Shown here one piece after another: positions 9,098 to 18,127 of a stretch of 64,000 nt of DNA. Position 1 is the first letter of the stretch. The number at the start of each line of letters is the position of its first letter. The position numbers and the translations under genes are program-made. Origin of the DNA: Deltaproteobacteria bacterium (GTDB lineage: Bacteria; Desulfobacterota; Desulfuromonadia; Desulfuromonadales; BM103); assembly GCA_024279915.1 (NCBI GenBank), contig JAJRRB010000032.1, forward strand, positions 1-64,000, given 5' to 3'. Below the pieces are notes generated by a model. The model made no database searches, was not told the DNA's origin, and saw only the letters and a list, made by a program, of their open reading frames with translations.

Positions 9098-9760
9098 ATG
9101 CAAAGGTTAAAACTCCCAACAATATTTCTATTCTGCTTGCTTGTAGTCGGCTGTGCTCCTGGTGGTATGCATGGCGCTGAGAAAACTGGTTTCTTGGGAG
9201 ATTACAGTATGCTTAAGGACGGCGGTTCAAACCGTGCCGCACTTACTTATCGTAACCCCAATGCAAATTTTAAGGCCTACAACAAAATCATGTTCGATCG
9301 GGTCATTGTCTCCCTAAGTGATGATGCTGATTACAAAGGAATCGACCCGGCTATACTAAAGGAACTTACCGACTATTATCAAAATGCCCTGCTCAATGCT
9401 GTTAAAAGCAGATTTGAGATCGTTGACCAACCTGGTGTTGAGGTTCTTAGAGTGAGGGTGGCTATTACTGATGTCAAGCCAAGTAAGCCCGTTGCCAATA
9501 CCATGTCGACTCTTCTGCCTGTTGGCTGGGTTGTCTCTAGTGTAACCAAGGTTGCCAGTGGTGATAACCTTGGAACAGGAGAGGCCACTACGGAGATAGA
9601 CGTTCTTGATTCATTAACCTCTGTACGTCTGGCCGCAGCGGTTGATCGTCGTCAGGGCGGCAAGGCTGTTTTTGAAGGAAAATGGAGTGACACCAAAGAG
9701 GCCTTTGACTACTGGGCTGTCCGTTTTCGCCAACATTTGGACGAACTCCGTGGCGAGTAA
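9098..9760 (+). CDS. DUF3313 family lipoprotein
   Basis: About 220 residues. ATG 9098 is preferred over GTG 9089 because AAGAGGTG sits at the right distance and gives a compact lipoprotein signal (MQRLKLPTIFLFCLLVVGC, acylated Cys19). The mature part begins GFLGDYSMLK and continues with a YRNPNANFKAYNKIMFDRV-like strand, which is the DUF3313 signature; later TEIDVLDS and GKAVFEGKWSDT complete the fold. The family is of unknown function and resembles other small outer-membrane lipoprotein domains. The gene is intact although both preceding frames are decayed. Confidence 0.75.
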   Translation: MQRLKLPTIFLFCLLVVGCAPGGMHGAEKTGFLGDYSMLKDGGSNRAALTYRNPNANFKAYNKIMFDRVIVSLSDDADYKGIDPAILKELTDYYQNALLNAVKSRFEIVDQPGVEVLRVRVAITDVKPSKPVANTMSTLLPVGWVVSSVTKVASGDNLGTGEATTEIDVLDSLTSVRLAAAVDRRQGGKAVFEGKWSDTKEAFDYWAVRFRQHLDELRGE

Positions 9761-9829
9761 GGCGGTACTACATATAGTGACTTTTTTGGCCAACACGTTG
9801 ATCGGCCTCGCCGTCATACAGGTAAGAAT

Positions 9830-10276
9830 ATGATGAAAACTTTAGTCATGAACTATATGTTGTTTGTAAGGACGATAAAGAGATTGTCGGTAGTTAGTCT
9901 CTTTGTCGCTCTGATGGCAGGGGTCACGTTTGCAGGTGTCGAGTCGGTTGCAGCTCCTTCGCCGGACCTGTTGGCTCTTCAAGGCCGCTGGATCCGCACT
10001 GACGCCCCTTACGTGATCGAACTCCGTCACGCACAGGATGGTTCATTGCAGGCGGCTTACTTCAATCCGAAACCGATCAACGTCGGCAAAACGGAAACAG
10101 CGGAGCAGGTTGGGCTGGTTCAGATCTTAATTGAATTGCAAGATGCCAATTACCCAGGCTCAACCTATGTTCTTTCATATGATCGTTCGCAAGATCTGTT
10201 GGAAGGCATCTACTTTCATCCCGTCAGCAAGCAGAGTTATGAAGTGACTTTCGTGCGCCAGTTGGTTAGTCAGTGA
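9830..10276 (+). CDS. Small secreted protein of unknown function
   Basis: 148 residues. A long N-terminal signal (about 38 residues, basic region with FVRTIKR, then a hydrophobic core, cleavage near VESVAAP) leads into a compact 105-residue domain: LLALQGRWIRTDAPYVIEL, then alternating beta strands and SYDRSQDLLEGIYFHP. The pattern (small antiparallel sheet with a central WxR and a repeated Gly-Ile-Tyr strand) looks like a lipocalin-like or bacterial beta-sandwich fold, but I do not recognise a named family. It follows the DUF3313 gene by 69 bases on the same strand and may be co-transcribed. Confidence 0.6.
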   Translation: MMKTLVMNYMLFVRTIKRLSVVSLFVALMAGVTFAGVESVAAPSPDLLALQGRWIRTDAPYVIELRHAQDGSLQAAYFNPKPINVGKTETAEQVGLVQILIELQDANYPGSTYVLSYDRSQDLLEGIYFHPVSKQSYEVTFVRQLVSQ

Positions 10277-10400
10277 GCATCTCTTGTCCTCTTACACTGG
10301 AATCAGGGATGGTTGTGATTGCTGACCAGGCCGAAGTCTGGTATTTTGAGCAGCAAATCGACGGTTGTTTTAAACCTGTGATATTCATCAGACGAGGGAA

Positions 10401-11696
10401 ATGACTCCAGACCACCCTAAAAGCCGTCGATCCTTTTCCGATTTCCTTCTGCACCTCCATCCGCGAACTATTCCTGAAGAGAATCTGAGGCTGACTCTGA
10501 GCTGGGGACTCGGCGGCATGGCTGTCATGTTGGTCTGTCTGCTTTTTTTGACCGGTATCCTGCTACTTCTTACCTATCAACCCTCCACTGGCAGTGCCTA
10601 TGCTTCGATTGTCACCTTGACCCGCGAGGTTCGTTTCGGTCTCTGGATCCGCAACATCCATCATTGGAGCGCTAACCTGCTGGTTGTGATCGCCATGTTG
10701 CATCTGCTGCGGATCGTGCTGACTGGTGCTTTCGGACAGGGGCGGAGGCTCAACTGGATCATCGGTCTGTTTCTGCTCTTCCTGCTGCTCTCTGCCAACT
10801 TTACTGGTTACCTGCTGCCCTGGGATCAACTCGCTTACTGGGCGGTGACCATCTGTACCAGCATGCTCGGTTACATCCCGGTTGGCGGCTTATGGCTACA
10901 GGAACTGTTTCGTGGTGGGGCAGAGATCGGGCCGGCAACGCTGTCGAATTTCTGTGTTCTGCACGTGGCCTTTATTCCGGCCACTCTGTTTGTTCTGCTG
11001 CTCTGGCATTTCTGGTTGGTCCGCCGGGCGGGCGGGCTGGTGCAGGTAGAACATGATAATCCGGACGATGTACCAGTACAGCGTGTTCCGACTGTGCCGA
11101 ACCTGATCGTGCGTGAAGCAGCGGTAGGCCTGGTGCTGGTTGCTTTTATCCTGATTCTGGCGATTGTCTGGGATGCACCGTTGATGGAACAGGCCAATCC
11201 TGGTATGAGTCCCAACCCGGCCAAGGCTCCTTGGTACTTTCTCGGTTTCCAGGAACTCCTGCTGCACCTGCACCCGGTCTTTGCTTCCTTCCTTTGGCCG
11301 CTGCTCGGTGTTGCTGCCTTGCTTTGGGTTCCGTTCTGGCAGGACTCAGCTCTGCCGACTGGAGTCTGGTTCGGATCAAATAGTGGCCGCAGACTGGTTA
11401 TATGGACAGCAACAGTCGGTGCATTAACAACCCTGGCTATTATCCTGGCAGACAACCTGCTGCTTCAATCAAATGCTGCTGTTGCGGTTGATACCCTCGT
11501 CACGCGTGGCCTGCTGCCGACGGCTTTGTTGATTGCACTGTTGGTCGGTTTTTATTTTCTGCTGGTGAAGGGATTGAAATATACCCGTGCTGAAGCCGTG
11601 ATGGCCGGTATCGTCCTGGTGTTGGTTGCGTTGGCAGTTTGTACGATTATCGGTGTCTGGTTCCGGGGGGCGGAGATGCATCTGGTCTGGCTATAA
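10401..11696 (+). CDS. Cytochrome b of a bc-type quinol-cytochrome c oxidoreductase
   Basis: 431 residues, a cytochrome b6-type core fused with its subunit IV-like C-terminal part. Bis-histidine haem ligands are visible: His87 (or 88) and His101 in the second helix, His188 and His203 in the fourth. The 14 and 15 residue spacings follow cytochrome b6 rather than mitochondrial cytochrome b. The quinol-site region reads KAPWYFLGFQELL around 275, replacing the classical PEWY. The protein sits in the inner membrane and passes quinol electrons to the Rieske protein encoded next. The gene starts the operon; ATG 10401 has a weak purine-rich site (GACGAGGGA). Confidence 0.92.
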   Translation: MTPDHPKSRRSFSDFLLHLHPRTIPEENLRLTLSWGLGGMAVMLVCLLFLTGILLLLTYQPSTGSAYASIVTLTREVRFGLWIRNIHHWSANLLVVIAMLHLLRIVLTGAFGQGRRLNWIIGLFLLFLLLSANFTGYLLPWDQLAYWAVTICTSMLGYIPVGGLWLQELFRGGAEIGPATLSNFCVLHVAFIPATLFVLLLWHFWLVRRAGGLVQVEHDNPDDVPVQRVPTVPNLIVREAAVGLVLVAFILILAIVWDAPLMEQANPGMSPNPAKAPWYFLGFQELLLHLHPVFASFLWPLLGVAALLWVPFWQDSALPTGVWFGSNSGRRLVIWTATVGALTTLAIILADNLLLQSNAAVAVDTLVTRGLLPTALLIALLVGFYFLLVKGLKYTRAEAVMAGIVLVLVALAVCTIIGVWFRGAEMHLVWL

Positions 11697-11753
11697 AATC
11701 GGAACACGGGACAAGGGACGCGGAAAATCTTATGGATCAACAAGGCTTAGGTG

Positions 11754-12263
11754 ATGATGGAAAACCTTAACAGTGAAACGACTTCAAACTATGATCGTCG
11801 CCGATTTTTGAATCGGATCTGGGCGTTCTTTGGTGTTGTGGCTGCGGTGGAATTCGGCTGGCTGGGGTTGTCGTTTATGAACTCGCGCAAGGAGCGGAAT
11901 CAACCGGTCAAGACAGAAAGTATTATTGCTGCCGGGCCAATCGAGCGGTTCGCACCTGGTACGGTGACGGCAGTTCCAAGTGGCCAGTTCTACCTGGCCT
12001 GTCTGACTGACGGCAGTCTTTTGGCGCTGTCGCGAACCTGCACTCATCTTGGCTGTTCGGTTCCATGGGATGAAGAGAAAAACAAGTTCATCTGTCCTTG
12101 TCATGGTTCTACATTCAATTTAACCGGCGAAGTTCTGACCGCACCGGCGCCAAGACCGTTGGATATTTATCCGGTACGGATTGAGAATGGCATTATTAAG
12201 GTCGATACTTCCGCGTTGCAAAAGCGTGATCGTTTTGAACCAAGTCAGGCGACACGGATTTAA
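11754..12263 (+). CDS. Rieske iron-sulfur protein
   Basis: About 169 residues. The N-terminus has a Tat-like signal anchor (DRRRFLNRIW, then one hydrophobic helix). The 2Fe-2S binding boxes are complete: CTHLGC near residue 98 and CPCHGS near 118, giving two Cys and two His ligands. The disulfide cysteines of classic Rieske proteins are those in the same boxes. It should carry electrons from quinol at the cytochrome b Qo site to the multihaem cytochrome encoded downstream. Three starts lie in a row (GTG 11751, ATG 11754, ATG 11757); the site AAGGCTTAGG favours one of the ATGs. Confidence 0.93.
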   Translation: MMENLNSETTSNYDRRRFLNRIWAFFGVVAAVEFGWLGLSFMNSRKERNQPVKTESIIAAGPIERFAPGTVTAVPSGQFYLACLTDGSLLALSRTCTHLGCSVPWDEEKNKFICPCHGSTFNLTGEVLTAPAPRPLDIYPVRIENGIIKVDTSALQKRDRFEPSQATRI

Positions 12264-12347
12264 ACCCGAAACGAAGGTTAAGGGGGCAGGGTTAAGGGTT
12301 AAGGAAAGGCAAGGGGACATCCCCCGGATTAACAAAAAACATAAAAC

Positions 12348-14624
12348 ATGAACCAACCATCTAACGACATAAAACGCTGGGAACGGATCGCACTGGTTGC
12401 GGCGATTGTTATCCTGCTGTCACCGGTGCTTTACCTGCTCAAGGCGCAGACTGTTGCACCGCTGCCTGCCGCTGGTCCAGCGGAGTTTGTTGGTAGTGAG
12501 AAGTGCAAAAGATGCCACGAAGCCGAATACAATAAGTGGCGCGGTTCACACCATGACCTGGCCATGGATGTGGCTAACGAAACAACGGTGCTGGGTGATT
12601 TCTCCGATGTCAACTATACCGATCCATACAACAATGTCACCTCCCATTTCTATCGCAAGGACGGTAAGTTCTTCGTCCAGACTGAGGGGCCGGACGGACA
12701 GTTCGGAGATTTTGAGATCACTCACACCTTTGGCGTTACTCCTCTGCAACAATATCTGGTGCCGTTCCCGGACGGCCGCCTGCAATGTTTGAACATCGCC
12801 TGGGATATCGAGAAAAAAGCCTGGTATCGCCTGCCGCCATACGAGGTCAAGGATGCAAACGACTGGCTGCATTGGACCAGGGGAGGGCAGACCTGGAACG
12901 TCATGTGCGCCGAATGTCATTCGACTCGACTGACCAAGGGCTATGACCCTGATACCGGAGCATACCAGACCACCTGGTTCGAGATTGATGTCGGGTGTGA
13001 GGCTTGCCACGGGCCCGGATCAACGCACGTGGAATGGGCAGATAAGCCACCATTTGCTCGGGCACAAGTGGAGAATTACGCGCTGGACGTACACACTAAC
13101 AATCTAGAGACCACAGACCAAATTAACCTCTGCGCTCCCTGTCACTCGCGGCGGTTCCAACTCGGCGATAACTTGCATGCCGAAGGTGAATTGCTGGATG
13201 TGATGGTGCCGCAACTCTTGAGAGAAGGGCTCTATTACCCGGACGGCCAGATCCTGGATGAGGTCTATGTCTACGGTTCGTTTGTGCAGAGCAAGATGTA
13301 CCAGCACAGCGTACGCTGTAGCGACTGTCATGATATTCATAGTCTGAAACGCCACAAAGAAAAGAACGACCTCTGCACCCAGTGTCATCAAGCAGAAACC
13401 TATGACAGCAAGGCACACCACTTTCACAAGAAAGTGCACAATGGCAAGCCGAGTGATGGCCACCTCTGTGTCAAGTGCCATATGCCCGGACGTATCTACA
13501 TGGGCGCCGATTATCGACCCGATCACAGCCTGCGTATTCCACGTCCCGATCTGAGTGCCGAACTCGGCACTCCGAACGCCTGCTCGGCACAGAGCTGTCA
13601 TGCTGACAAACCGTTGTCATGGAATGTCGAGCATTACACCAAGTGGTATGGTGAGACCCGCAAGCCGCACTACGGGTCGATCATTGCCGCTGGTCGTGCT
13701 TATCAATCAGAGGCTGAAGCGAGCCTGATCCGTTTGGCCGAGGATACGTTGGTGCCAGCCATTGTGCGGGCGACAGCTCTGGAACTCTTGCGGGATTATC
13801 CATCCCCAGCAAGTCAGGTTGCTTTAGCCAAGGCATTGGAATCTGATGATGCTCTATTGCGTTACACAGCGATTCGTAGTCTCGAATACTTCGATGCGGA
13901 GACTCGGCTGAAACGTATCGCACCAAAACTCTACGACCCGGTCAAGGCTGTACGCATGGAAGCGGCGGTGATGCTCAGTGTAATGCCTGAAGAACGATTG
14001 CGAAAGGATGACCGGGAGGCGTTCAAAAAGGGACTCGAAGATTACCGAAGCGCAATGCGTTACAATGCAGACCTTGCTGCCCAGCGCTACAGCCTCGGCA
14101 ATCTGGCCGCAAATCTCGGCGATGATCCACAGGCGATCGTTGATTACGAGAAGGCAATCTCCATCGATGATCAGTTCTATCCGGCCAAGGTCAATCTGGC
14201 CATGCTTTACAATCAACAGGGGGATAACGGGGAAGCCGAACAACTCTTGCAGGAGGTGGTTGATCAGGAACCGGAGCTCTACCAGATCGCATATTCTCTT
14301 GGCCTTTTGCTGGCCGAGATGCAGAAGTATAAAGATGCTGAAGTTTACCTGAGCAAAGCCGCCACTGGGATGCCGGACTATGGTCGGGCCCATTACAACC
14401 ATGGTCAGGTTTTGCTGCTTCTGGATAAGCCCGATCAGGCAGAAACTGCCTTGCTGATGGCTCTGTCAATTGAACCCCGCAACCAAGACTTCTTTGTTGC
14501 GCTAGTGGATTTTTATCTCAAATCCGATCAAACGGAAAAGGCAAAAACTTTGGCTAACAACACTGTCCGCCTATTTCCTGGCCACACCGCAGCGATGGAG
14601 TTGTTACAATATCTGAGTCGATAA
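12348..14624 (+). CDS. Multihaem c-type cytochrome with HEAT/TPR C-terminus
   Basis: 758 residues. A signal anchor (about 12-33) exports the protein. Seven CXXCH haem sites are readable in order: CKRCH, CAECH, CEACH, CAPCH, CSDCH, CTQCH, CVKCH, plus one CX4CH (CSAQSCH near 415), so seven certain haems and possibly an eighth. The first part resembles cytochrome c554-like domains. From about 465 a HEAT-like helical stretch follows (LLRDYPSPASQVALAKAL), then three to four TPR repeats (about 560-750). It probably replaces cytochrome c1 as electron acceptor of the bc complex; the TPR tail suggests docking to another protein. It starts 84 bases after the Rieske gene. Confidence 0.88.
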   Translation: MNQPSNDIKRWERIALVAAIVILLSPVLYLLKAQTVAPLPAAGPAEFVGSEKCKRCHEAEYNKWRGSHHDLAMDVANETTVLGDFSDVNYTDPYNNVTSHFYRKDGKFFVQTEGPDGQFGDFEITHTFGVTPLQQYLVPFPDGRLQCLNIAWDIEKKAWYRLPPYEVKDANDWLHWTRGGQTWNVMCAECHSTRLTKGYDPDTGAYQTTWFEIDVGCEACHGPGSTHVEWADKPPFARAQVENYALDVHTNNLETTDQINLCAPCHSRRFQLGDNLHAEGELLDVMVPQLLREGLYYPDGQILDEVYVYGSFVQSKMYQHSVRCSDCHDIHSLKRHKEKNDLCTQCHQAETYDSKAHHFHKKVHNGKPSDGHLCVKCHMPGRIYMGADYRPDHSLRIPRPDLSAELGTPNACSAQSCHADKPLSWNVEHYTKWYGETRKPHYGSIIAAGRAYQSEAEASLIRLAEDTLVPAIVRATALELLRDYPSPASQVALAKALESDDALLRYTAIRSLEYFDAETRLKRIAPKLYDPVKAVRMEAAVMLSVMPEERLRKDDREAFKKGLEDYRSAMRYNADLAAQRYSLGNLAANLGDDPQAIVDYEKAISIDDQFYPAKVNLAMLYNQQGDNGEAEQLLQEVVDQEPELYQIAYSLGLLLAEMQKYKDAEVYLSKAATGMPDYGRAHYNHGQVLLLLDKPDQAETALLMALSIEPRNQDFFVALVDFYLKSDQTEKAKTLANNTVRLFPGHTAAMELLQYLSR

Positions 14625-14941
14625 TTCCTGATCTTCGGAAAGTTGACGAGTTATTTTGGAGTTTCTTTTCTGTAAGTGTGAACCTCAGCTTTCGCAAGGA
14701 AGTTGGGGTTTGACTACTTTTTTAAAATAGCCAACTCATTTACAAACTTACTGTGTTCGTGGCATGAAAGCACGTTGGATGCTTTCGATTATGAACATAC
14801 TGGCGGCTGTTTAATCGATTGTGGTGCTTTCATTTAGTTTGAATTCCAGTGACATATTATTATTGTGTTACTGGAATAAAAAAGGCTCTTGCATCCCTCG
14901 GCCGATATCTATATGATGCGTTTTCTGGTTACGAAAAAAGC
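14625..14941. other. Intergenic region upstream of tRNA pair
   Basis: About 320 bases AT-rich, without a credible gene; a 78-codon frame starting at 14849 runs through tRNA-Gln and is rejected. It contains the hairpin listed separately (14681-14726) and, at its right end, the tRNA promoter. Confidence 0.6.
14681..14726 (+). terminator. Possible terminator of the cytochrome operon
   Basis: AACCTCAGCTT (14681-14691) can pair with AAGTTGGGGTT (14700-14710) over 11 bp with two G-U pairs and an 8-base loop; a run of six T follows after ten bases. The T-run is further from the stem than usual, so moderate support only. Confidence 0.45.
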
Positions 14942-14970
14942 TTGACTCGCTTTGGCAATTTTGTTAAAAA
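14942..14970 (+). promoter_or_regulatory. Sigma70-type promoter of the tRNA-Gln/tRNA-Glu operon
   Basis: TTGACT (14942-14947), 17-base spacer, TAAAAA (14965-14970). The tRNA-Gln 5' end lies 12 bases after the -10 box, so transcription would begin almost at the mature tRNA. Confidence 0.6.
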
Positions 14971-14981
14971 CCACCCTGCTT

Positions 14982-15056
14982 TGGGGTGTCGCCAAGCGGT
15001 AAGGCAACGGGTTCTGATCCCGTCATTCGGGGGTTCAAATCCTCCCACCCCAGCCA
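14982..15056 (+). tRNA. tRNA-Gln (anticodon CTG)
   Basis: A complete cloverleaf: acceptor TGGGGTG pairs with CACCCCA, discriminator G and encoded CCA at 15054-15056. The anticodon stem ACGGG/CCCGT encloses loop TTCTGAT, giving anticodon CTG, which reads CAG (Gln). The T-arm contains GGTTCAAAT. It is the first gene of a two-tRNA transcript. Confidence 0.95.
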
Positions 15057-15100
15057 GTAATATCAGGGGAACATTTTCCCCGTGAGAGCATAGTTTATAT

Positions 15101-15178
<78 letters not shown>

Positions 15179-15184
15179 TTCAGG

Positions 15185-15222
15185 AACCCCGTGACTCATT
15201 TGAGTTGCGGGGTTTTTGTTTT
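15185..15222 (+). terminator. Rho-independent terminator of the tRNA operon
   Basis: AACCCCG (15185-15191) pairs with CGGGGTT (15208-15214), followed by TTTGTTTTTT. The position, seven bases after the tRNA-Glu CCA, fits. Confidence 0.85.
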
Positions 15223-15358
15223 TTGTGGTGAGCGAACACAGTTTCCTGAAAGGGTAAGTCTGCTTAAATCATGATTGACCTGCACCTACCACTCTAGTAG
15301 AACTTATCGGTATCATATCTCTAAGTACAAACAGAACCAGCACTACAGGACAGATACT

Positions 15359-16318
15359 TTGACAGACCTCAATAGAAACAACCTTGACCCTCAACACTTT
15401 GTTTTCTGGATGCCACCTGAAGGCCATGTGATTCACGTAGGAGCAGATCAGCAGGCGATGCCATTACCGCAAATCCCTCTACCTATCAAGATTGCTGCTA
15501 TGGATCGTCTTGAGATTGCGGAAGAGGGGCCTGACAACAATGCTGTAGGCGAGGGAGGATACGATTACCTTAGGCAATATCCTGAGTGTCTTAATAATAC
15601 AGAATATGCCGAGTTACTGCGTGATGGTTATGCTCACTTTCTTGCTGACATGGCTGCTCACGTAGTCATGCTCGACAAGAAAGATGTGGAGCCTGCTTAC
15701 ACTTTTCGCAAGCTAACCTACCTGAAAATTTTGCGATTGCTTGAACCTGAGAATGCTGGACTTCTCTGGCAGCTTGCACAGGGTTTTTACGATTTAGGCT
15801 TAACTTTCACAGAGCTACATCAGGTTCGTCGTAATTTGCTCGATTCAATGCGCTTCGGGCAAAATCTGCTAAAACTTAACATAGATGATCCTGCTGCTTT
15901 GAATCTTCTCTCAGAAATTGATATCCTTTTTGGCGATTACCCAACTGCAATTACAAGGCTCACTAAGTTGTTGGAGATAATGACCGATGAACCAGCAAAG
16001 ACACATGTAAAAGCCCGCCTGGAAACCTGCATCGAAGTGGGTTTCCCAGACCATCCTCTAATGGATGATCTGGAGTGTATAGGTGACGTTATGCAGCTTT
16101 ACGCCGCTAAGGATTATCTTTTGGCTACGGAGTTGCTTGAAAGGCTTGAGGAAGACACCTATTTCCTCTCCGAACTCAAGTCAGCGGACTTCCTCTGCCT
16201 GTTGGGAATGTGTCGCATCAAGACCGGTGATTGTGCCGGTGCTTTTGACGCTTTGAGTCAGGCTCTCGAAATGGAACCTGACCACAAACAGGCTCGTGAG
16301 ATGATTGATTCAATTTAA
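15359..16318 (+). CDS. TPR-like helical protein of unknown function
   Basis: The frame is open from ATG 15275, but the first 28 codons (rich in Tyr, His, Arg, Thr) look non-coding. I prefer TTG 15359, preceded by AGGA, giving about 319 residues beginning LTDLNRNNLDPQHFVFW. There is no signal peptide or membrane helix. Residues from about 90 to the end form helical pairs, with TPR-like units in LLEPENAGLLWQLAQGFYDLG and the final unit (FLCLLGMCRIKTGDCAGAFDALSQALEMEPDHKQA). Probably a cytoplasmic scaffold or binding protein. It is followed after 50 bases by a 45-codon membrane peptide gene. Confidence 0.65.
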   Translation: MTDLNRNNLDPQHFVFWMPPEGHVIHVGADQQAMPLPQIPLPIKIAAMDRLEIAEEGPDNNAVGEGGYDYLRQYPECLNNTEYAELLRDGYAHFLADMAAHVVMLDKKDVEPAYTFRKLTYLKILRLLEPENAGLLWQLAQGFYDLGLTFTELHQVRRNLLDSMRFGQNLLKLNIDDPAALNLLSEIDILFGDYPTAITRLTKLLEIMTDEPAKTHVKARLETCIEVGFPDHPLMDDLECIGDVMQLYAAKDYLLATELLERLEEDTYFLSELKSADFLCLLGMCRIKTGDCAGAFDALSQALEMEPDHKQAREMIDSI

Positions 16319-16368
16319 GGCTAGCAGCCTGTTAGACGAACAATAATCAGGATGTTGGAGGTGATATT

Positions 16369-16506
16369 ATGCAAAATGTTGGTATTGGTGATGTGATTTT
16401 TATCATTCTGGTCCTGGGTATTATCCATGGCATCATGTATCTTGTTACACAGGCAAGAAAGCGCAAATCACAAGCCAAAGATGACTCTGTTAACCCAACC
16501 GACTAA
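16369..16506 (+). CDS. 45-residue single-span membrane peptide
   Basis: Short frame MQNVGIGDVIFIILVLG..., ATG 16369 to TAA 16504-16506. It has a near-perfect ribosome-binding site (GGAGGTG, 16357-16363). One hydrophobic helix (about residues 7-26) is followed by a basic, then polar tail (QARKRKSQAKDD), so by the positive-inside rule the C-terminus is cytoplasmic. It resembles small helper or regulatory membrane proteins but belongs to no family I recognise. The strong initiation site is the main support for it being real. Confidence 0.6.
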   Translation: MQNVGIGDVIFIILVLGIIHGIMYLVTQARKRKSQAKDDSVNPTD

Positions 16507-16639
16507 CTCCCTCCGTCCCCAATACACATAGAGAAGAACCCTCTTTCTGTTGTTCGAATAACTCCCCCGTGCTATGCTCTGACCTGTTTTCGGCTTGCAC
16601 CTATTCAACCCTGTTTGCTAAACGAAATAGTCTAAATTA

Positions 16640-18118
16640 ATGAAACGTGGCATTTCACTTCTCCTGATGCTCACTCTGTTTTGGTGTGCAACTCCTGCGT
16701 TGGCATCCGATGCTGCTATCTCCACGTTATGGCCGTTTTTCGACTATCGCGCTTCAGAATCCGCTGACTACCAGAGTACTCATCTGTTCGGTCCTTTTAT
16801 CAAGTATGAAACCAAAGGGTTTGAAACAGAATATGCCCTGAGACCACTTTTTTACCGGGCCGTTGATGACAAAGGCATTTCACGGACAGAAGTTCTTTAC
16901 CCCGTTTTTGGTCACAAGAGAGAGAAGGATTACTCCAGTTTTCATCTCTTCCATTTGTTGAACTACACTTTTGAAAATTCTGGAAATTCTGACACAGATA
17001 TCGACACAACTGAAAGAGACAACCACAAACGCCACTATCTCTTCCCATTTCTCTTTTATGGTGAAGAGGAGCAGGGCACTTATATGGCTTTTTTCCCTAT
17101 TGGCGGTACTCTTTACAACTGGTTTAGCAAAGACCGGATATCTTTTACTCTCTTCCCTCTCTACAGTCGTACTGAGCGCAAAACCCAGCGGATTGATAAT
17201 GTCCTCTGGCCGTTCTTCGCAAAGATATCAGGTGAGAATGAGTCCGGTTACAAATTCTGGCCTATTTACGGTTCAAGCAGGAAGGAGGGTGTCTACCGGA
17301 AGAAGTTTTTTCTCTGGCCGATCTTTTTCTCGGAGTCTTTGAAGCTTGATAGTGACAATCCAAAAGAAGTTAGAGCGGCCTGGCCGCTCTATATCAGTAA
17401 AGAGTCACCGGAAAAAACTTCTCAAACGGCTTTCTGGCCTTTTTTTTCCTACACCAAAGATAACATCAAGGAATCCCAGTCGTGGAACATGCCCTGGCCA
17501 TTAATACGTGTGACCAGGGGCGAAAAATACCATGGAGTAAAAATACTGCCATTCTACTCAGACGAAACCATGGATGTTAAGAGGGAGAGATGGTACATTT
17601 GGCCGATTTATAAAATTGAAGAGATGCATAGCGATCTGATTGAACGTCGCCGTGATCGTATCCTTTTTTTCCTCTATCAGCATTTGAGAGAGAATAAAAT
17701 GGAGACTGGTGATTCGCTGCATCGTGTTGATCTCTGGCCTCTCTTTGGATACAAACAGACAAACGGTGTGAGTCACCTGCATATTCTTGCGCTACTGGAG
17801 ACTTTTTTTCCAGGCAATGAGGGGATTGAACGTTCGTGGGCACCTCTTTGGCGCATTTATCAACAGAAATGGGATCAACAGGGCAATAACGTAATCAGCT
17901 TGCTCTGGAACCTCTACTGGTTTGAGAGGCAGGGCAATAAGGTCGCTTGGGAGCTTTTTCCCTTGTTCCAGTATCGCAAAGAATCGACACAAGAAATAGA
18001 TGTCAGCTTTCTGAAGGGCCTGTTCAATTATCGCAATGGTGACGGTGGTAAGCAGCTTAATTTGTTTTACCTGCCTTGGGGGTTGCGTTGGGGAGCCCCA
18101 GCCACCAGTCAAATGTGA
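16640..18118 (+). CDS. Secreted protein with repeated WP-aromatic motifs, function unknown
   Basis: 492 residues. A signal peptide (MKRGISLLLMLTLFWCATPALA) is cleaved near residue 22. The mature chain repeats a short pattern, hydrophobic-W/F-P-hydrophobic-F/Y, about a dozen times at 20-50 residue intervals: LWPFF, LFPLY, LWPFF, FWPIY, LWPIF, AWPLY, FWPFF, MPWPLI, IWPIY, LWPLF, LFPLF. Each motif is followed by charged turns, as in a series of antiparallel strands. The likely picture is an outer-membrane or periplasmic beta-structure built of a degenerate repeat. It precedes the mlaEFD operon by 94 bases containing a small repeat, and may be connected with envelope lipids; that is inference. 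Confidence 0.7.
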   Translation: MKRGISLLLMLTLFWCATPALASDAAISTLWPFFDYRASESADYQSTHLFGPFIKYETKGFETEYALRPLFYRAVDDKGISRTEVLYPVFGHKREKDYSSFHLFHLLNYTFENSGNSDTDIDTTERDNHKRHYLFPFLFYGEEEQGTYMAFFPIGGTLYNWFSKDRISFTLFPLYSRTERKTQRIDNVLWPFFAKISGENESGYKFWPIYGSSRKEGVYRKKFFLWPIFFSESLKLDSDNPKEVRAAWPLYISKESPEKTSQTAFWPFFSYTKDNIKESQSWNMPWPLIRVTRGEKYHGVKILPFYSDETMDVKRERWYIWPIYKIEEMHSDLIERRRDRILFFLYQHLRENKMETGDSLHRVDLWPLFGYKQTNGVSHLHILALLETFFPGNEGIERSWAPLWRIYQQKWDQQGNNVISLLWNLYWFERQGNKVAWELFPLFQYRKESTQEIDVSFLKGLFNYRNGDGGKQLNLFYLPWGLRWGAPATSQM

Positions 18119-18127
18119 CCTTAGCTT

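Noticed and set aside
10871-11455. Minus-strand frame with many Cys, Arg and Ser
   Set aside because: Shadow of the cytochrome b gene, arising from its GC-rich codons.
14849-15085. 78-codon frame before and through tRNA-Gln
   Set aside because: It overlaps the tRNA promoter and the whole tRNA; composition is not protein-like.
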